DNA from: an uncultured Dehalococcoidia bacterium
GTDB lineage: Bacteria > Chloroflexota > Dehalococcoidia > Lucifugimonadales > UBA1123
Length of the DNA: 64,000 bases
NCBI GenBank assembly: GCA_958296105.1
Contig: OY282441.1
Location: forward strand, 2,377,800 to 2,441,799
Direction of reading: 5' to 3'
Positions 1-8,805 of this stretch are shown here, in pieces. The translations under genes were made by a program, and so were the position numbers. The notes beneath the pieces are model-generated. The model was not told the DNA's origin. It ran no database searches and saw nothing but the letters and a program-made list of their open reading frames with translations. Position 1 is the stretch's first letter. The number at the start of each line of letters is the position of its first letter.

Positions 1-2
1 GA

Positions 3-698
3 TCCGGCGCCGCATTCAAGACCGGCTGGGCAAGCTACGAGGCAGCCCAGGACGTCAAGCGCCAGATGATAGACCGCGCCGCGCTGCTCTGGGAGACCGA
101 CGCCGACCAGATCGAGCTGGAAGGCGGAGTCTTCCGCCACAAGTCCGACCCCGAGCTGAGCATGAGCTTCGCCGACCTCGCCGGCCGCGCCGCCGAGACG
201 GGCGGCCCCATAGTCGGCAGCGCCAACATGGACCCGGGAGGAGCCGGCAGCGCGTTCGCCACCCACATAGTCGATATCGAAGTCGACCCCGAAACCGGCA
301 AGGTCGAAATCCTGCGCTACACCGCCGCGCAGGACTCCGGAACCTCCATCCACCCGAGCTACGTAGAGGGGCAGATACAGGGCGGCGTGGTTCAGGGCAT
401 TGGCTGGGCGCTCAACGAGGAGTACTACATGAGCGACGACGGCCAGATGATGAACACCAGCCTGCTCGACTACCGAATGCCCACCTCGCTCGACCTGCCG
501 ATGATAGACACCGTAGTCGTCGAAGTCCCCAACCCCAACCACCCGTTCGGCGTGCGCGGAGTAGGCGAAGTGCCATTGGTGCCGCCCCTCGCCGCCCTCT
601 CGAACGCCATCTACGACGCCACCGGCGTGCGCATGAGAGAGCTGCCCATGAACCCAGTCGCCGTCGCCAAGGCGATAGAGGAGCATGGCGCGGGGTAG
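3..698 (+). CDS. CoxL-like molybdopterin-binding subunit, C-terminal part (5' truncated by window)
   Basis: The open frame runs in from the left edge and ends with TAG at 696-698. It is the C-terminal part of the large subunit of a xanthine dehydrogenase/CO-dehydrogenase-like molybdenum hydroxylase, which oxidises a substrate at a Mo-pterin centre and passes electrons to FAD and Fe-S subunits. Family features in view are the DIEVDPETGKVEI stretch, GGVVQGIGWAL (the conserved late glycine-rich loop) and a PNPNHPFGVRGVGE motif containing the glutamate position that acts as catalytic base in this family. The form-defining active-site loop lies outside the window, so the substrate cannot be assigned. 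No partner subunits follow it. A second, separate CoxL-like gene lies at the other end of the window on the minus strand. Confidence 0.88.
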   Translation, partial: SGAAFKTGWASYEAAQDVKRQMIDRAALLWETDADQIELEGGVFRHKSDPELSMSFADLAGRAAETGGPIVGSANMDPGGAGSAFATHIVDIEVDPETGKVEILRYTAAQDSGTSIHPSYVEGQIQGGVVQGIGWALNEEYYMSDDGQMMNTSLLDYRMPTSLDLPMIDTVVVEVPNPNHPFGVRGVGEVPLVPPLAALSNAIYDATGVRMRELPMNPVAVAKAIEEHGAG

Positions 699-862
699 GC
701 AGCCCCAAATCGGACTGACAACATGGACGGGGCTGATTCCGCTATACCGAGTCAGCCCCGTTACGCCGTTGACATGACGACAATGATGACACTCGTACTC
801 GCGCAGGCTTATCATTGGTATCGAAAGGAATCGTCCACTGATCGAGCGTGCGGGAGTCAGCC

Positions 863-2422
863 ATGCGCCCCCAGACCATAGGCAGATACCATATCCTCGA
901 CGAGACGGCATCCGGCGGACAGGGATCCGTGTACAAAGCGTGGGACCCGTCGAGCGGACGGGTGATTGCGCTCAAGACTCTGCTCCCGTCCGCCGCCGAT
1001 GATGTGAACGCGGTGGAGCGTTTCAGGCGCGAAGCGCGGCTGACCGAAGAGCTCGACCACCCGAACGTCGTCCGCGTACTCGACTATTGCGCAGATGACG
1101 ACGAAGATACTCGGTTCATCGTGATGGAGTTTCTTCCGACAAGCCTCGCAGATCTGATTCGATCACTTGGGCATCTGCCCATCGGCAGGGCGACAAGCAT
1201 TTGCATCCAAGCCGCACTTGGTCTTCAAGCCGCATACGAGCGCAGGATAACCCATCGCGACGTCAAGCCCTCGAACCTGCTGCTCACTCCGAACGGAAAC
1301 GTCAAAGTAGCGGATTTCGGACTCGCGCGCGCCTCACATCTGGCAACCGTAACCGATAGCGGCGCGGTACTCGGCACCTATTCTTACATGTCTCCCGAGC
1401 AAATACGCGGCGAGCGGCTCGACACCCGCTCCGACATATACTCGCTCGGAGTCGTGCTGTATGAGACACTCACCGGCGCCGTTCCGTTCTGTTCGGAAAC
1501 TTTGCCGAACTTGGCGAGGCGTATTACCGAAGATATCCCCGACTCCGCGCGCTCGAAGCGCTCAAGCGTCCCCAGGGCGCTGGACAGGATTGTCAGTCGA
1601 TGCTTGGCGAAGAGACCGGAAGATCGCTTCCAAACTCCCAGCGAGCTGGCAATCGCTCTGTCGTCCCCGCCTCTGTCGAATCGCATAGCCCTCATAGCTC
1701 TCTACGAGGCGACCGACGGTCCGGGCTGGGACGACAGTACCAACTGGCTGAGCGAAGCGCCACTCTCCGACTGGTACGGAGTGACCACTGACGATGGGGG
1801 AAATGTCACACGAATAGACCTACATGGACACGGATTGCTTGGGGCGATACCGCCCGAGATTGGCAATCTCGCCAATCTCGAACTTCTCGATCTTGGTGAA
1901 AACAGTTTGAGCGGGACGATACCGCCCGAGATTGGCAATCTCACCAATCTCAAATCTTTGCTGCTCCAAGACAATCACTTGCTTGGAGCGATACCGCCTG
2001 AATTGGGCAACTTGACCAATCTAGAAGTCCTAGGGCTTGGTGGAAACAGTTTGAGCGGTGCGATACCGCCTGAGATTGGCAATCTCACCAATCTCGAATT
2101 TCTCTGTCTTGGTTATAACAGTTTGAGTGGTGCGATACCGCCTGAGTTGGGCAATCTGGTCAACCTAAAAGAGCTATTACTTAGTGGAGACAGTTTGAGT
2201 GGTGCGATACCGCCTGAATTGGGCAGTCTAGTCAACCTAATAGATCTATCGCTTGATGGAAACCGTTTGAGCGGTGCGATACCGCCTGAATTGAGCAACT
2301 TGACCAACCTCGGATGGATCTCGATGTCTAACAACAACCTAACTGGCTGCATACCCAAAAGTCTGAAAGACGTGCCTAGTAACGATTTCGACAAACTCGG
2401 CTTGCCATTTTGCGACTCCTGA
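863..2422 (+). CDS. Soluble Ser/Thr protein kinase with C-terminal leucine-rich repeats
   Basis: 519 aa from ATG 863, chosen over GTG 848 because GGGAG sits just upstream and family homology begins at IGRYHIL. Residues about 8-265 are a Hanks-type kinase: glycine loop SGGQGSVY, Lys38 in IALK, HRDVKPSN at about 131-138, DFG at about 151-153, and a YMSPEQ activation-segment end, so it should be catalytically competent. A linker with ALYEATDGPGW, a phrase typical of bacterial LRR proteins, leads into about seven 24-residue repeats of the plant-like form LxxLxxLxLxxNxLxGxIPxE. No transmembrane segment or signal peptide is visible, so kinase and repeats appear to share the cytoplasm. This domain order is the reverse of plant receptor kinases. 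The repeats are close to identical at DNA level with a 72-bp period, which suggests recent expansion. Codon use is less GC-rich than in neighbouring genes. Confidence 0.9.
   Translation: MRPQTIGRYHILDETASGGQGSVYKAWDPSSGRVIALKTLLPSAADDVNAVERFRREARLTEELDHPNVVRVLDYCADDDEDTRFIVMEFLPTSLADLIRSLGHLPIGRATSICIQAALGLQAAYERRITHRDVKPSNLLLTPNGNVKVADFGLARASHLATVTDSGAVLGTYSYMSPEQIRGERLDTRSDIYSLGVVLYETLTGAVPFCSETLPNLARRITEDIPDSARSKRSSVPRALDRIVSRCLAKRPEDRFQTPSELAIALSSPPLSNRIALIALYEATDGPGWDDSTNWLSEAPLSDWYGVTTDDGGNVTRIDLHGHGLLGAIPPEIGNLANLELLDLGENSLSGTIPPEIGNLTNLKSLLLQDNHLLGAIPPELGNLTNLEVLGLGGNSLSGAIPPEIGNLTNLEFLCLGYNSLSGAIPPELGNLVNLKELLLSGDSLSGAIPPELGSLVNLIDLSLDGNRLSGAIPPELSNLTNLGWISMSNNNLTGCIPKSLKDVPSNDFDKLGLPFCDS
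1815..2330 (+). repeat. 72-bp in-frame LRR repeats
   Basis: About seven tandem units encode 24-residue leucine-rich repeats. The phrase GCGATACCGCCTGA recurs about every 72 bp with few changes, so copy number could vary by slippage or recombination. Confidence 0.8.
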
Positions 2423-2693
2423 GAACTTCTTGACAACGTGACAAGCGCTCGCCCAGTTGCCGGGCAGGGTAATCGCATCTGACGCTTGTTTGTACAAGAA
2501 AAAAGAGTCAGGAGTATTTCCGCAGCTGAGTTAGCTTGCGACCAAGTCAGGATTCGCAGCCAACCGCGCAAGTCCTGATAAGATGCCATTGCCCTGCCGC
2601 CAAGAGACCACAACGCCAAGACTTGCCCGGCATCAGTGATACAATAGCCGTCACACACCCAACACCGTCCTCGACCCCAGCGGAGGAGACAGA

Positions 2694-4382
2694 ATGACAA
2701 CTGCAGTCAGACCAGACCTCAAGAAGAAGAGCCGCGTGGTTACCGACGGCCCAGACCGCGCCGGCGCCCGCGCCATGCTGCGCGCCACCGGACTCGGCGA
2801 CGAGGACATGGACAAGCCCTTCGTCGCCATCGGAAACCTCGCCTCGGACGTCACCCCGTGCAACGTCCACCTCGACAGGCAGGCGCGCAGGGTCAAAGAG
2901 GGTCTGCGCGCCGCCAACAGCGTGCCTTTCATGTTCGGCACCATCACCATCAGCGACGGCATATCCATGGGCACCGAGGGCATGAAGGCGTCCCTCGTGA
3001 GCCGCGAGGTCATCGCAGACTCCATAGAGACCGTCACCTTCGGCGAGAGCATGGACGGCCTCATCGTAGTCGCCGCCTGCGACAAGAACATGCCCGGCGC
3101 CATGATGGCCATTGCGCGCTGCAACGTCCCCTCCATATTCGTGTACGGCGGCGCAATACTCCCCGGCAGCTGGAACGGCGAGGATATCAACATCCAAGAC
3201 ATGTACGAAGCCATCGGCGCGTACTCGCAGGGCAAGATAACCCTAGACGAGCTGATCGGCATGGAGCGCGTGGCATGTCCCGGAGAGGGCGCCTGCGCCG
3301 GAATGTTCACCGCCAACACCATGTCTTCCGCTATCGAGGCGATGGGCATGTCCATCCCAGGCGCCGCCTCCGTTCCCGCCATAGACCCGCGCAACGAGCG
3401 GATCGCCTTCGACTCGGGCGCAGTCATGTACAACCTGCTCGAAAAAGACATCGAGCCGCGCGACATAATGACCCGCGAGGCGTTCGAGAACGCCATCCGA
3501 GTCGTCCTCGCCATGGGCGGCTCCACCAACGCCGTTCTGCACCTGCTCGCCATCGCGCACGAGGCGCGCGTTCCGCTCACACTGGACGACTTCGACGCGC
3601 TCAGCCGCACCACCCCCTACATAACCGACCTGCGCCCAGGCGGCCGCTTCGTCATGTCCGACATGGACAAGGTCGGCGGCGTCCCCGTCGTCATGAAGGA
3701 GCTTCAGAGCGCCGGACTCATCCATGAAGACTGCATGACAGTCACCGGCAAGACCGTGGGCGAGAACCTCGCCGAGATCGGCGAGACGGCGGACAACAGG
3801 GTCATCTACTCCATAGCCAACGCCAAGAGCCCCACCGGCGGACTGGTCATACTCAAGGGCAACCTCGCCCCCGAGGGCTGCGTCATGAAGGTGTCCGGCA
3901 CCCAGCGGCTGCGCCACCAAGGCCCCGCCCGCGTGTACGACGGCGAGCGCGCCGCATTCGAAGCCGTCACTCGCGGCGAGATACAGCCCGGCGACGTCCT
4001 CGTACTTCGCTACGAAGGGCCGAAGGGCGGGCCGGGTATGCAGGAGATGCTTTCCGTCACCGGCGCGATGATGGGCACCGGAATAGGGGAGGACATTCTG
4101 CTGATGACCGACGGCCGCTTCTCGGGCGCATCGCGCGGACCGATCATCGGACACGTCGCGCCCGAAGCCGCAGTCGGCGGGCCTATCGGCTTGGTGCGCG
4201 AAGGCGATACCATCTCCATGGACGTCGAATCCAGGACGCTCGACGTCGACATATCCGCAGAAGAGATGGAGCGCCGCCGCCGCGATTGGCAGCCGCCCGA
4301 ATCCAGGCACACCACCGGCGTGATGGGCAAGTACGCCAGACTCGTTTCCTCGGCATCTCTCGGCGCGGTGACGACCGCCTAG
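2694..4382 (+). CDS. ilvD: Dihydroxy-acid dehydratase
   Basis: 562 aa, close to full family length. It catalyses dehydration of 2,3-dihydroxy-isovalerate and -methylvalerate in branched-chain amino-acid synthesis, in the cytoplasm, with an Fe-S cluster. Visible signatures are DVTPCNVHL near residue 60, [11 protein letters not shown] near 123-133 (cluster cysteine), [14 protein letters not shown] near 193-206 (second cysteine), [13 protein letters not shown], and the C-terminal [16 protein letters not shown] lies 6 bp upstream of ATG 2694. It stands alone here, without ilvB, ilvN or ilvC. The 271-bp upstream spacer shows no attenuator or T-box that I could recognise. Confidence 0.96.
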   Translation: MTTAVRPDLKKKSRVVTDGPDRAGARAMLRATGLGDEDMDKPFVAIGNLASDVTPCNVHLDRQARRVKEGLRAANSVPFMFGTITISDGISMGTEGMKASLVSREVIADSIETVTFGESMDGLIVVAACDKNMPGAMMAIARCNVPSIFVYGGAILPGSWNGEDINIQDMYEAIGAYSQGKITLDELIGMERVACPGEGACAGMFTANTMSSAIEAMGMSIPGAASVPAIDPRNERIAFDSGAVMYNLLEKDIEPRDIMTREAFENAIRVVLAMGGSTNAVLHLLAIAHEARVPLTLDDFDALSRTTPYITDLRPGGRFVMSDMDKVGGVPVVMKELQSAGLIHEDCMTVTGKTVGENLAEIGETADNRVIYSIANAKSPTGGLVILKGNLAPEGCVMKVSGTQRLRHQGPARVYDGERAAFEAVTRGEIQPGDVLVLRYEGPKGGPGMQEMLSVTGAMMGTGIGEDILLMTDGRFSGASRGPIIGHVAPEAAVGGPIGLVREGDTISMDVESRTLDVDISAEEMERRRRDWQPPESRHTTGVMGKYARLVSSASLGAVTTA

Positions 4383-4462
4383 AGCGCCCACGCCCACGAA
4401 CACCCACCCCGCAGGGCTTATCTGGAAATAGAGCCAAAGACAGCCAGCACAGGACAAACCCC

Positions 4463-5302
4463 ATGCGCGCAATAGACATGCACGTTCACGTCCCAAGACA
4501 GCCGGGATTGCCGGACATGGCAATCGAGGAGAGCCTGAGACGCTACTTCCGCCTGCGAGACGCGCCCACGCTCGGCGAGGAGCTTGCCGCTCGATATCGC
4601 GAGTGGGACATCTTGGGCGTCGTATTCTCCGTCGACGCCCAGACCGCCACCGGCGACCAGCCCGACACCAACGACTACGTCGCCGCCATCGTCAGCGCCC
4701 ACCCCGACCAGTTCATCGGATTCGCCACCGTCGATCCGTGGAAGGACCGCTGGGCAGTCAACGAGCTGGAGCGCGCCGTAACCGAGCTTGGCTTGCGCGG
4801 ACTCAAGCTGCATCCAATCCATCAGGCATTCTTCCCCAACGACGCGCGCTTCTACCCACTGTATGAGAAGTGCGTAGAGTTGGGAATCCCCCTGCTGCTG
4901 CACTCCGGATTCGCCGCCGCGGGCGTGGGTATGCCCGGCGGAGGCGGGATGAAGCTGAAATACTCCGCCCCGATTCCCCATGTAGATGACGTGGCGGCAG
5001 ACTTCCCCGAGCTCACCATCGTAATGGCGCATCCCGCATGGCCCTGGGTCGAGGAGCAGATAGCCGTAGCCCTCCACAAGCCGAACGTCTTCATAGACCT
5101 CTCCGGCTGGGCCCCGCGCTACATCCCCGACCCCATCATCCGCGAGACCAACACCCGCCTTCAGGACAAGGTACTATTCGGCTCCGACTTCCCATACCTC
5201 CCGCCAGACCGCTGGCTGTCGGGATTCGACCAGCTGGACATCCGCGAAGAGGTCCGCCCCAAGATACTGCTGGAAAACGCCAAGAGAGTTCTGAAGCTGT
5301 GA
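4463..5302 (+). CDS. Amidohydrolase-2 family TIM-barrel hydrolase
   Basis: 279 aa. ATG 4463 is chosen because the protein then begins MRAIDMHVHV, the HxH metal motif near the N-terminus of this family; the frame is open further upstream but carries no homology there. Other family landmarks are GLKLHPIHQAF near 113-123, with a lysine and histidine, LLLHSG near 149-154, VMAHPAWPW near 193-201, and LFGSDFPYLPP near 239-249 with the late Asp. The family includes decarboxylases and hydrolases such as ACMSD-like enzymes; the substrate cannot be told from sequence. It abuts argF tail to tail with no spacer. An unrelated member of the same family lies at 50232. Confidence 0.85.
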   Translation: MRAIDMHVHVPRQPGLPDMAIEESLRRYFRLRDAPTLGEELAARYREWDILGVVFSVDAQTATGDQPDTNDYVAAIVSAHPDQFIGFATVDPWKDRWAVNELERAVTELGLRGLKLHPIHQAFFPNDARFYPLYEKCVELGIPLLLHSGFAAAGVGMPGGGGMKLKYSAPIPHVDDVAADFPELTIVMAHPAWPWVEEQIAVALHKPNVFIDLSGWAPRYIPDPIIRETNTRLQDKVLFGSDFPYLPPDRWLSGFDQLDIREEVRPKILLENAKRVLKL

Positions 5303-6214
5303 CTACGCCAGCAGCTCCGCCAGAATCGCCTTCTGCGCGTGCAGCCGGTTCTCCGCCTGATGAAAGACTATCGACTGCGGATGATCGAGCATCTCCTCCG
5401 AGACCTCCTCGCCTCGGTGCGCGGGCATGTCGTGCATGAACACCGCCCCGCCGTCGGCGCGCTCCATCAGCCTGCCGTCCACGCGGTATTTCGTGAATAT
5501 CCGCCGCCGCTCGTCCGCCTCGTGTTCGTCCCCCATGCTGATCCACACGTCCGTATAGACCACGTCCGCCCCCTCGACCGCCGCCTCCGGCGCTTCCGTC
5601 CACTCCAGCCTCGTCTCCATCTCCGCCGCCCGCCGCTCCGCCACGCGCCACGCGACATCCGGCACCTTGTACGCCGGCGGCGATGCCACCGTGAAGTTCG
5701 CCCCGACCGAGGCGCAGCCGATCGCCAGACTCGATGCGATGTTGTTGCCGTCCCCCACGTACGCCACGTTTAGGCCTGCGAGATCGCCCTTGCGCTCGTT
5801 CATGCTCAGCAGGTCTCCCACCGCTTGGCACGGGTGCGCCAGGTCCGACAGCGCATTGACCACCGGCACGGTCGAATACTCTGCCAGTATCTCCAGACTT
5901 CGGTGGGAAAACACCCGCGCGATGATCACGTCGACCAGCCTGTCCAGCACCCGCGCCACGTCCTCCGCCGGCTCCCGCGTCCCCAGCCCCACGTCCGACT
6001 GGCTCAGATATATGCAGTCGCCCCCCATCTGCTTGACGCCCACCTCGAAGCTGACCCGCGTGCGCAGAGACGGCTTCTCGAACAGCAGCGCCGCCACCTT
6101 CCCGCCCATGACCTTGGGCGTCGCCCCATCTTTCATCGCTCGCGCCTTGCGCACCATCTGCCCGATCTCCTCGGACTCCAGATCCGCCAGCCACAGAAAA
6201 TCCTTGCCTTTCAT
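5303..6214 (-). CDS. argF: Ornithine carbamoyltransferase
   Basis: 303 aa, normal family length. It makes citrulline from ornithine and carbamoyl phosphate in arginine synthesis. The carbamoyl-phosphate motif is KPSLRTR near residue 48, with the second-site HPCQ near 128. The ornithine loop DVWISMG near 219-225 supports ornithine rather than aspartate as substrate. The usual HCLP motif reads HDMP (followed by AHRGEEV), so the cysteine that normally contacts ornithine is Asp. AAGGAGG precedes ATG 6214. It is last in a minus-strand run moaB, trmD, argF, with a possible internal promoter (6235-6240). Confidence 0.92.
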   Translation of the reverse strand: MKGKDFLWLADLESEEIGQMVRKARAMKDGATPKVMGGKVAALLFEKPSLRTRVSFEVGVKQMGGDCIYLSQSDVGLGTREPAEDVARVLDRLVDVIIARVFSHRSLEILAEYSTVPVVNALSDLAHPCQAVGDLLSMNERKGDLAGLNVAYVGDGNNIASSLAIGCASVGANFTVASPPAYKVPDVAWRVAERRAAEMETRLEWTEAPEAAVEGADVVYTDVWISMGDEHEADERRRIFTKYRVDGRLMERADGGAVFMHDMPAHRGEEVSEEMLDHPQSIVFHQAENRLHAQKAILAELLA

Positions 6215-6234
6215 CTGCCCTCCTTTCAGACAGA

Positions 6235-6240
6235 AAATAT
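6235..6240 (-). promoter_or_regulatory. Candidate extended -10 element for argF
   Basis: On the minus strand the trmD-argF gap reads TGCTATATT, a TGn-TATATT extended -10 about 20 bp before the argF start. No convincing -35 is seen. This is inference from pattern only. Confidence 0.3.
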
Positions 6241-6253
6241 AGCAGATACGCCT

Positions 6254-6994
6254 TTACGTCCCATATCCCATCTCCCTCAGCCACTTCCTATCCTCCGCCG
6301 ACAGCTCCACCCCGTCCAGCAGGTCGGGCCGCCTCTCCAGCGTCCGCCTCAGCGACTCCCTCCGCTGCCATCTGGCGACCTCCGCGTGGTGGCCCGAAAG
6401 CAGCACGTCCGGCGCAGCCCAGCCCCTGAACACAGAGGGCCTCGTGTACAGAGGATGTTGCAGAAGTCCGGTGGTGAACGAATCGTTGGCTGCCGACTCC
6501 GCCGACCCCACGACCCCAGACACCAGACGCGACACAGCCTCCATCACCACCATAGCCGCCAGCTCGCCGCCGCCCAGTACATAGTCCCCAATGCTGATCT
6601 CGTCCGTTGCCAGATGCTCGCGCACCCGCTCGTCCACGCCCTCGTAGCGCCCGCAGATCAGCGCCAGCTCCTCGCGCTCCGCCAGCTCCTCCGCCAGCCT
6701 CTGGTCGAACCTCCGCCCCTGCGGGGTCAGCAGTATCACCGGGGACGCCTCCCCAAGCTCGCCCGATTCGCGCAGCGTCTCCACCGCCTCGAACAGCGGC
6801 TCGGGCTTCATCACCATGCCCGGCCCGCCGCTGTACGGGTAGTCGTCCACCGTGCGCCGCCTGTCGTGGGTGAAGTCGCGTATGTCGTGGACGTGGACGG
6901 AGATCAGCCCACGCCTGCGCGCGCGCCCCATGATGCTCTCGCCCATCGGCCCTTCGAACATACCCGAAAACAGCGTCAGAATATGAAACCGCAT
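6254..6994 (-). CDS. trmD: tRNA (guanine37-N1)-methyltransferase
   Basis: 246 aa, family length. It is a SAM-dependent knotted (SPOUT) enzyme that makes m1G37 in tRNA to hold the reading frame. Signatures are MRFHILTLFSGMF at the start, DDYPYSGGPGMVMKPEP near 49-65, ICGRYEGVDERV near 112-123 and the knot motif IGDYVLGGGE near 133-142. A C-terminal helical region begins after LLSGHH near 200. It starts 7 bp after the moaB stop, so the two are probably co-transcribed. Confidence 0.96.
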   Translation of the reverse strand: MRFHILTLFSGMFEGPMGESIMGRARRRGLISVHVHDIRDFTHDRRRTVDDYPYSGGPGMVMKPEPLFEAVETLRESGELGEASPVILLTPQGRRFDQRLAEELAEREELALICGRYEGVDERVREHLATDEISIGDYVLGGGELAAMVVMEAVSRLVSGVVGSAESAANDSFTTGLLQHPLYTRPSVFRGWAAPDVLLSGHHAEVARWQRRESLRRTLERRPDLLDGVELSAEDRKWLREMGYGT

Positions 6995-7001
6995 GTCGCG
7001 C

Positions 7002-7502
7002 CTAGGGGTTGGCGTGAGTTCGCCAGCCCCGGATCATCTCCAGCGCGTGCGGCATGGATCGCAGCGCCACCTCCAGCGTCTCCCGCACCCCGCTGGGGCT
7101 TCCCGGAAGATTCACTATCAGGCAGCCGTTCCGCACCCCCGTCACCCCGCGGCTCAGCATGGCGAAAGGCGTATTCTTCAGCGTCTCCATCCGCATCGCC
7201 TCGGCGATGCCCGGAGCCTCTATGTCTATCACCGCGCGCGTCGCCTCCGGCGTCACGTCCCTGGGTCCGAGACCCGTGCCGCCCGTGGTCACCACCACGT
7301 CCGCCGCTGCCGAGTCGCACCACTCCGCGATCTGGCTCGATATAAGATCCCTCTCATCCGCCACGATTCGCCTGTCCACCAGCTCGAAGCCCGACTCCGT
7401 CATCATCTCCACGATGACGTCGCCGCTGGTGTCGACCCTCTCCCCCTTCGCCCCCGCGTCGCTGATGGTGAGCGCCGCATAGCTGAACGATGTCTTGGTC
7501 AT
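7002..7502 (-). CDS. MoaB/MogA-type molybdenum cofactor biosynthesis protein
   Basis: 166 aa. It belongs to the MoaB/MogA family, which adenylates molybdopterin before molybdenum insertion. The key motif TTGGTGLGPRD plus VTPEAT lies near 88-105, and VNLPGSPSG lies near 139-147. The window carries at least three Mo-pterin enzymes (two CoxL-like, one sulfite-oxidase fold) that would need this cofactor. First gene of the moaB-trmD-argF run, divergent from rsmH. MoaB and MogA are not separable here. Confidence 0.88.
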   Translation of the reverse strand: MTKTSFSYAALTISDAGAKGERVDTSGDVIVEMMTESGFELVDRRIVADERDLISSQIAEWCDSAAADVVVTTGGTGLGPRDVTPEATRAVIDIEAPGIAEAMRMETLKNTPFAMLSRGVTGVRNGCLIVNLPGSPSGVRETLEVALRSMPHALEMIRGWRTHANP

Positions 7503-7759
7503 TTCGCCACTCCTGCAAAAGAACAGTCTTAAGAGTCCACAATATCCCTTGCGCGCAGGTCGGAGTCAGTGGAAACTTGACAGACCTACTGCAAACACCC
7601 TTCACGAGCCGATTCTACGGTTGTTCTTATGTTAACATGGTGGGCAAGTCGAACCGCATACCGAGCGGACGGTAGCCGTGGGCTGCCGCCCGCCCATCTG
7701 CCGCAGGCCGATGACGACATCAGACCCGCCCGCGCGGATGCCAAGAGAGCCATAAGATA
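7503..7759. other. Intergenic region between moaB and rsmH
   Basis: 257 bp between divergent genes. There is no mraZ, which often precedes rsmH in other bacteria. AT-rich patches near 7620-7640 (TTCTTATGTTAACATGG) could hold a promoter for the rsmH side. No RNA gene or riboswitch was recognised. Confidence 0.4.
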
Positions 7760-8707
7760 GTGACAGGTCCAGCCGCTGAGACATCTTCACCCCCGGCGCA
7801 CACCCCAGTGATGGCCGCCGAAGTTCCTTTGGCGCTGTCGACGAAGCCCGGAGGCTCTTATATAGACTGCAATCTGGGCGAAGGAGGCCACACCGAGGCC
7901 ATCCTGAAATCCGCCTACAGCGTCAGCATTCTGGGGATCGACCTAGACTACGGCGCGCTGTCCAGAGCGCAGGACAGGCTTTCACGCTGGGCAGCCCAGC
8001 TGTCCCTGCATCACGGCAACTTCGCGGACATCGCGCTGATCGCCAGAAATCGCCGCTTCTCGCGCTGCGACGGCGTCCTGTTCGATCTCGGCGTCTCGTC
8101 CGCCCAGCTGGACGACCCAGAAAGAGGGTTCAGCTTCAGGTACGACGCGAGCTTGGACATGAGATTCGACCCCGGCGCTCGCCTCACAGCCTACGACATC
8201 GTCAACAGGTGGCCCCAATCCAAACTGGAGTGGATCATACGCGAGCTTGGCGAAGAGCCGCGCGCCCGCAGAGTGGCGGCGGGAATCGTCAGAAACCGCA
8301 GAATCGACACCACCGGCCAGTTGGCAGCCGTCGTCTCCAAGTCGCTCAACTGGCCCATTAGGAGCCGCCGCCACCCCGCCACGCGAACGTTCCAAGCCCT
8401 GCGAATGGCAGTCAACGAAGAGATCTCCAACTTGGAGAGGGGCTTGGCAGGCGCGGTCGAAGCGCTCTCGCGGGGCGGCCGGCTGGTCGTCATCAGCTAT
8501 CACTCCGTAGAGGACCGCATCGTAAAGCGATTCATGCGCGCCTCCGCAGAGATCTGCGACTGCCCACCCAGATTACCCGAGTGCATGTGCGACAAGACGC
8601 CCACGCTCACCCTCCTGAGCAAGGGAGTCATCAAGCCCAGAATCTCAGAGATAAGAGACAACCCCCGCGCGCGCAGCGCGCGGATGCGAGTGGCCGAAAG
8701 GATCTGA
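7760..8707 (+). CDS. rsmH: 16S rRNA (cytosine1402-N4)-methyltransferase
   Basis: 315 aa from GTG 7760. It methylates C1402 of 16S rRNA using SAM. Motifs are HTPVMAAEV near 14-22, the SAM loop DCNLGEGGHTEAIL near 36-49, and GVSSAQLDDPERGFSF near 113-128. GGRLVVISYHSVEDRIVK lies near 238-255. It is the first gene of a shortened division cluster rsmH-ftsA-ftsZ. A 7-bp hairpin follows its stop. Confidence 0.95.
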   Translation: MTGPAAETSSPPAHTPVMAAEVPLALSTKPGGSYIDCNLGEGGHTEAILKSAYSVSILGIDLDYGALSRAQDRLSRWAAQLSLHHGNFADIALIARNRRFSRCDGVLFDLGVSSAQLDDPERGFSFRYDASLDMRFDPGARLTAYDIVNRWPQSKLEWIIRELGEEPRARRVAAGIVRNRRIDTTGQLAAVVSKSLNWPIRSRRHPATRTFQALRMAVNEEISNLERGLAGAVEALSRGGRLVVISYHSVEDRIVKRFMRASAEICDCPPRLPECMCDKTPTLTLLSKGVIKPRISEIRDNPRARSARMRVAERI

Positions 8708-8728
8708 GACCTGCCCACAAAGCAGGTC
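8708..8728 (+). terminator. Hairpin after rsmH
   Basis: GACCTGC and GCAGGTC form a perfect 7-bp stem with a 7-nt loop, starting one base after the rsmH stop. There is no U-tract, so it may be a weak terminator, an attenuator or an mRNA-stability element. Confidence 0.4.
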
Positions 8729-8805
8729 CAACAGAGTTGCACTTTGTTTCTTCCCCCCCATAATGGCTAAAATAAGCGCAGGCAGAGTTCCCAGGGATTA
8801 ACGGC

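Noticed and set aside
3243-4523. 426-residue minus-strand frame opposite ilvD
   Set aside because: Shadow frame caused by GC-rich third positions; Gly/Ala/His-rich with no motif, while ilvD on the plus strand is certain.
5136-6284. 382-residue minus-strand frame over argF
   Set aside because: Different frame from argF on the same strand, low-complexity Gly/Arg composition; argF explains the region.
7503-7759. Structured RNA gene in the spacer before rsmH
   Set aside because: No match by eye to RNase P, tmRNA, SRP RNA or a riboswitch core; only ordinary promoter-like patches.
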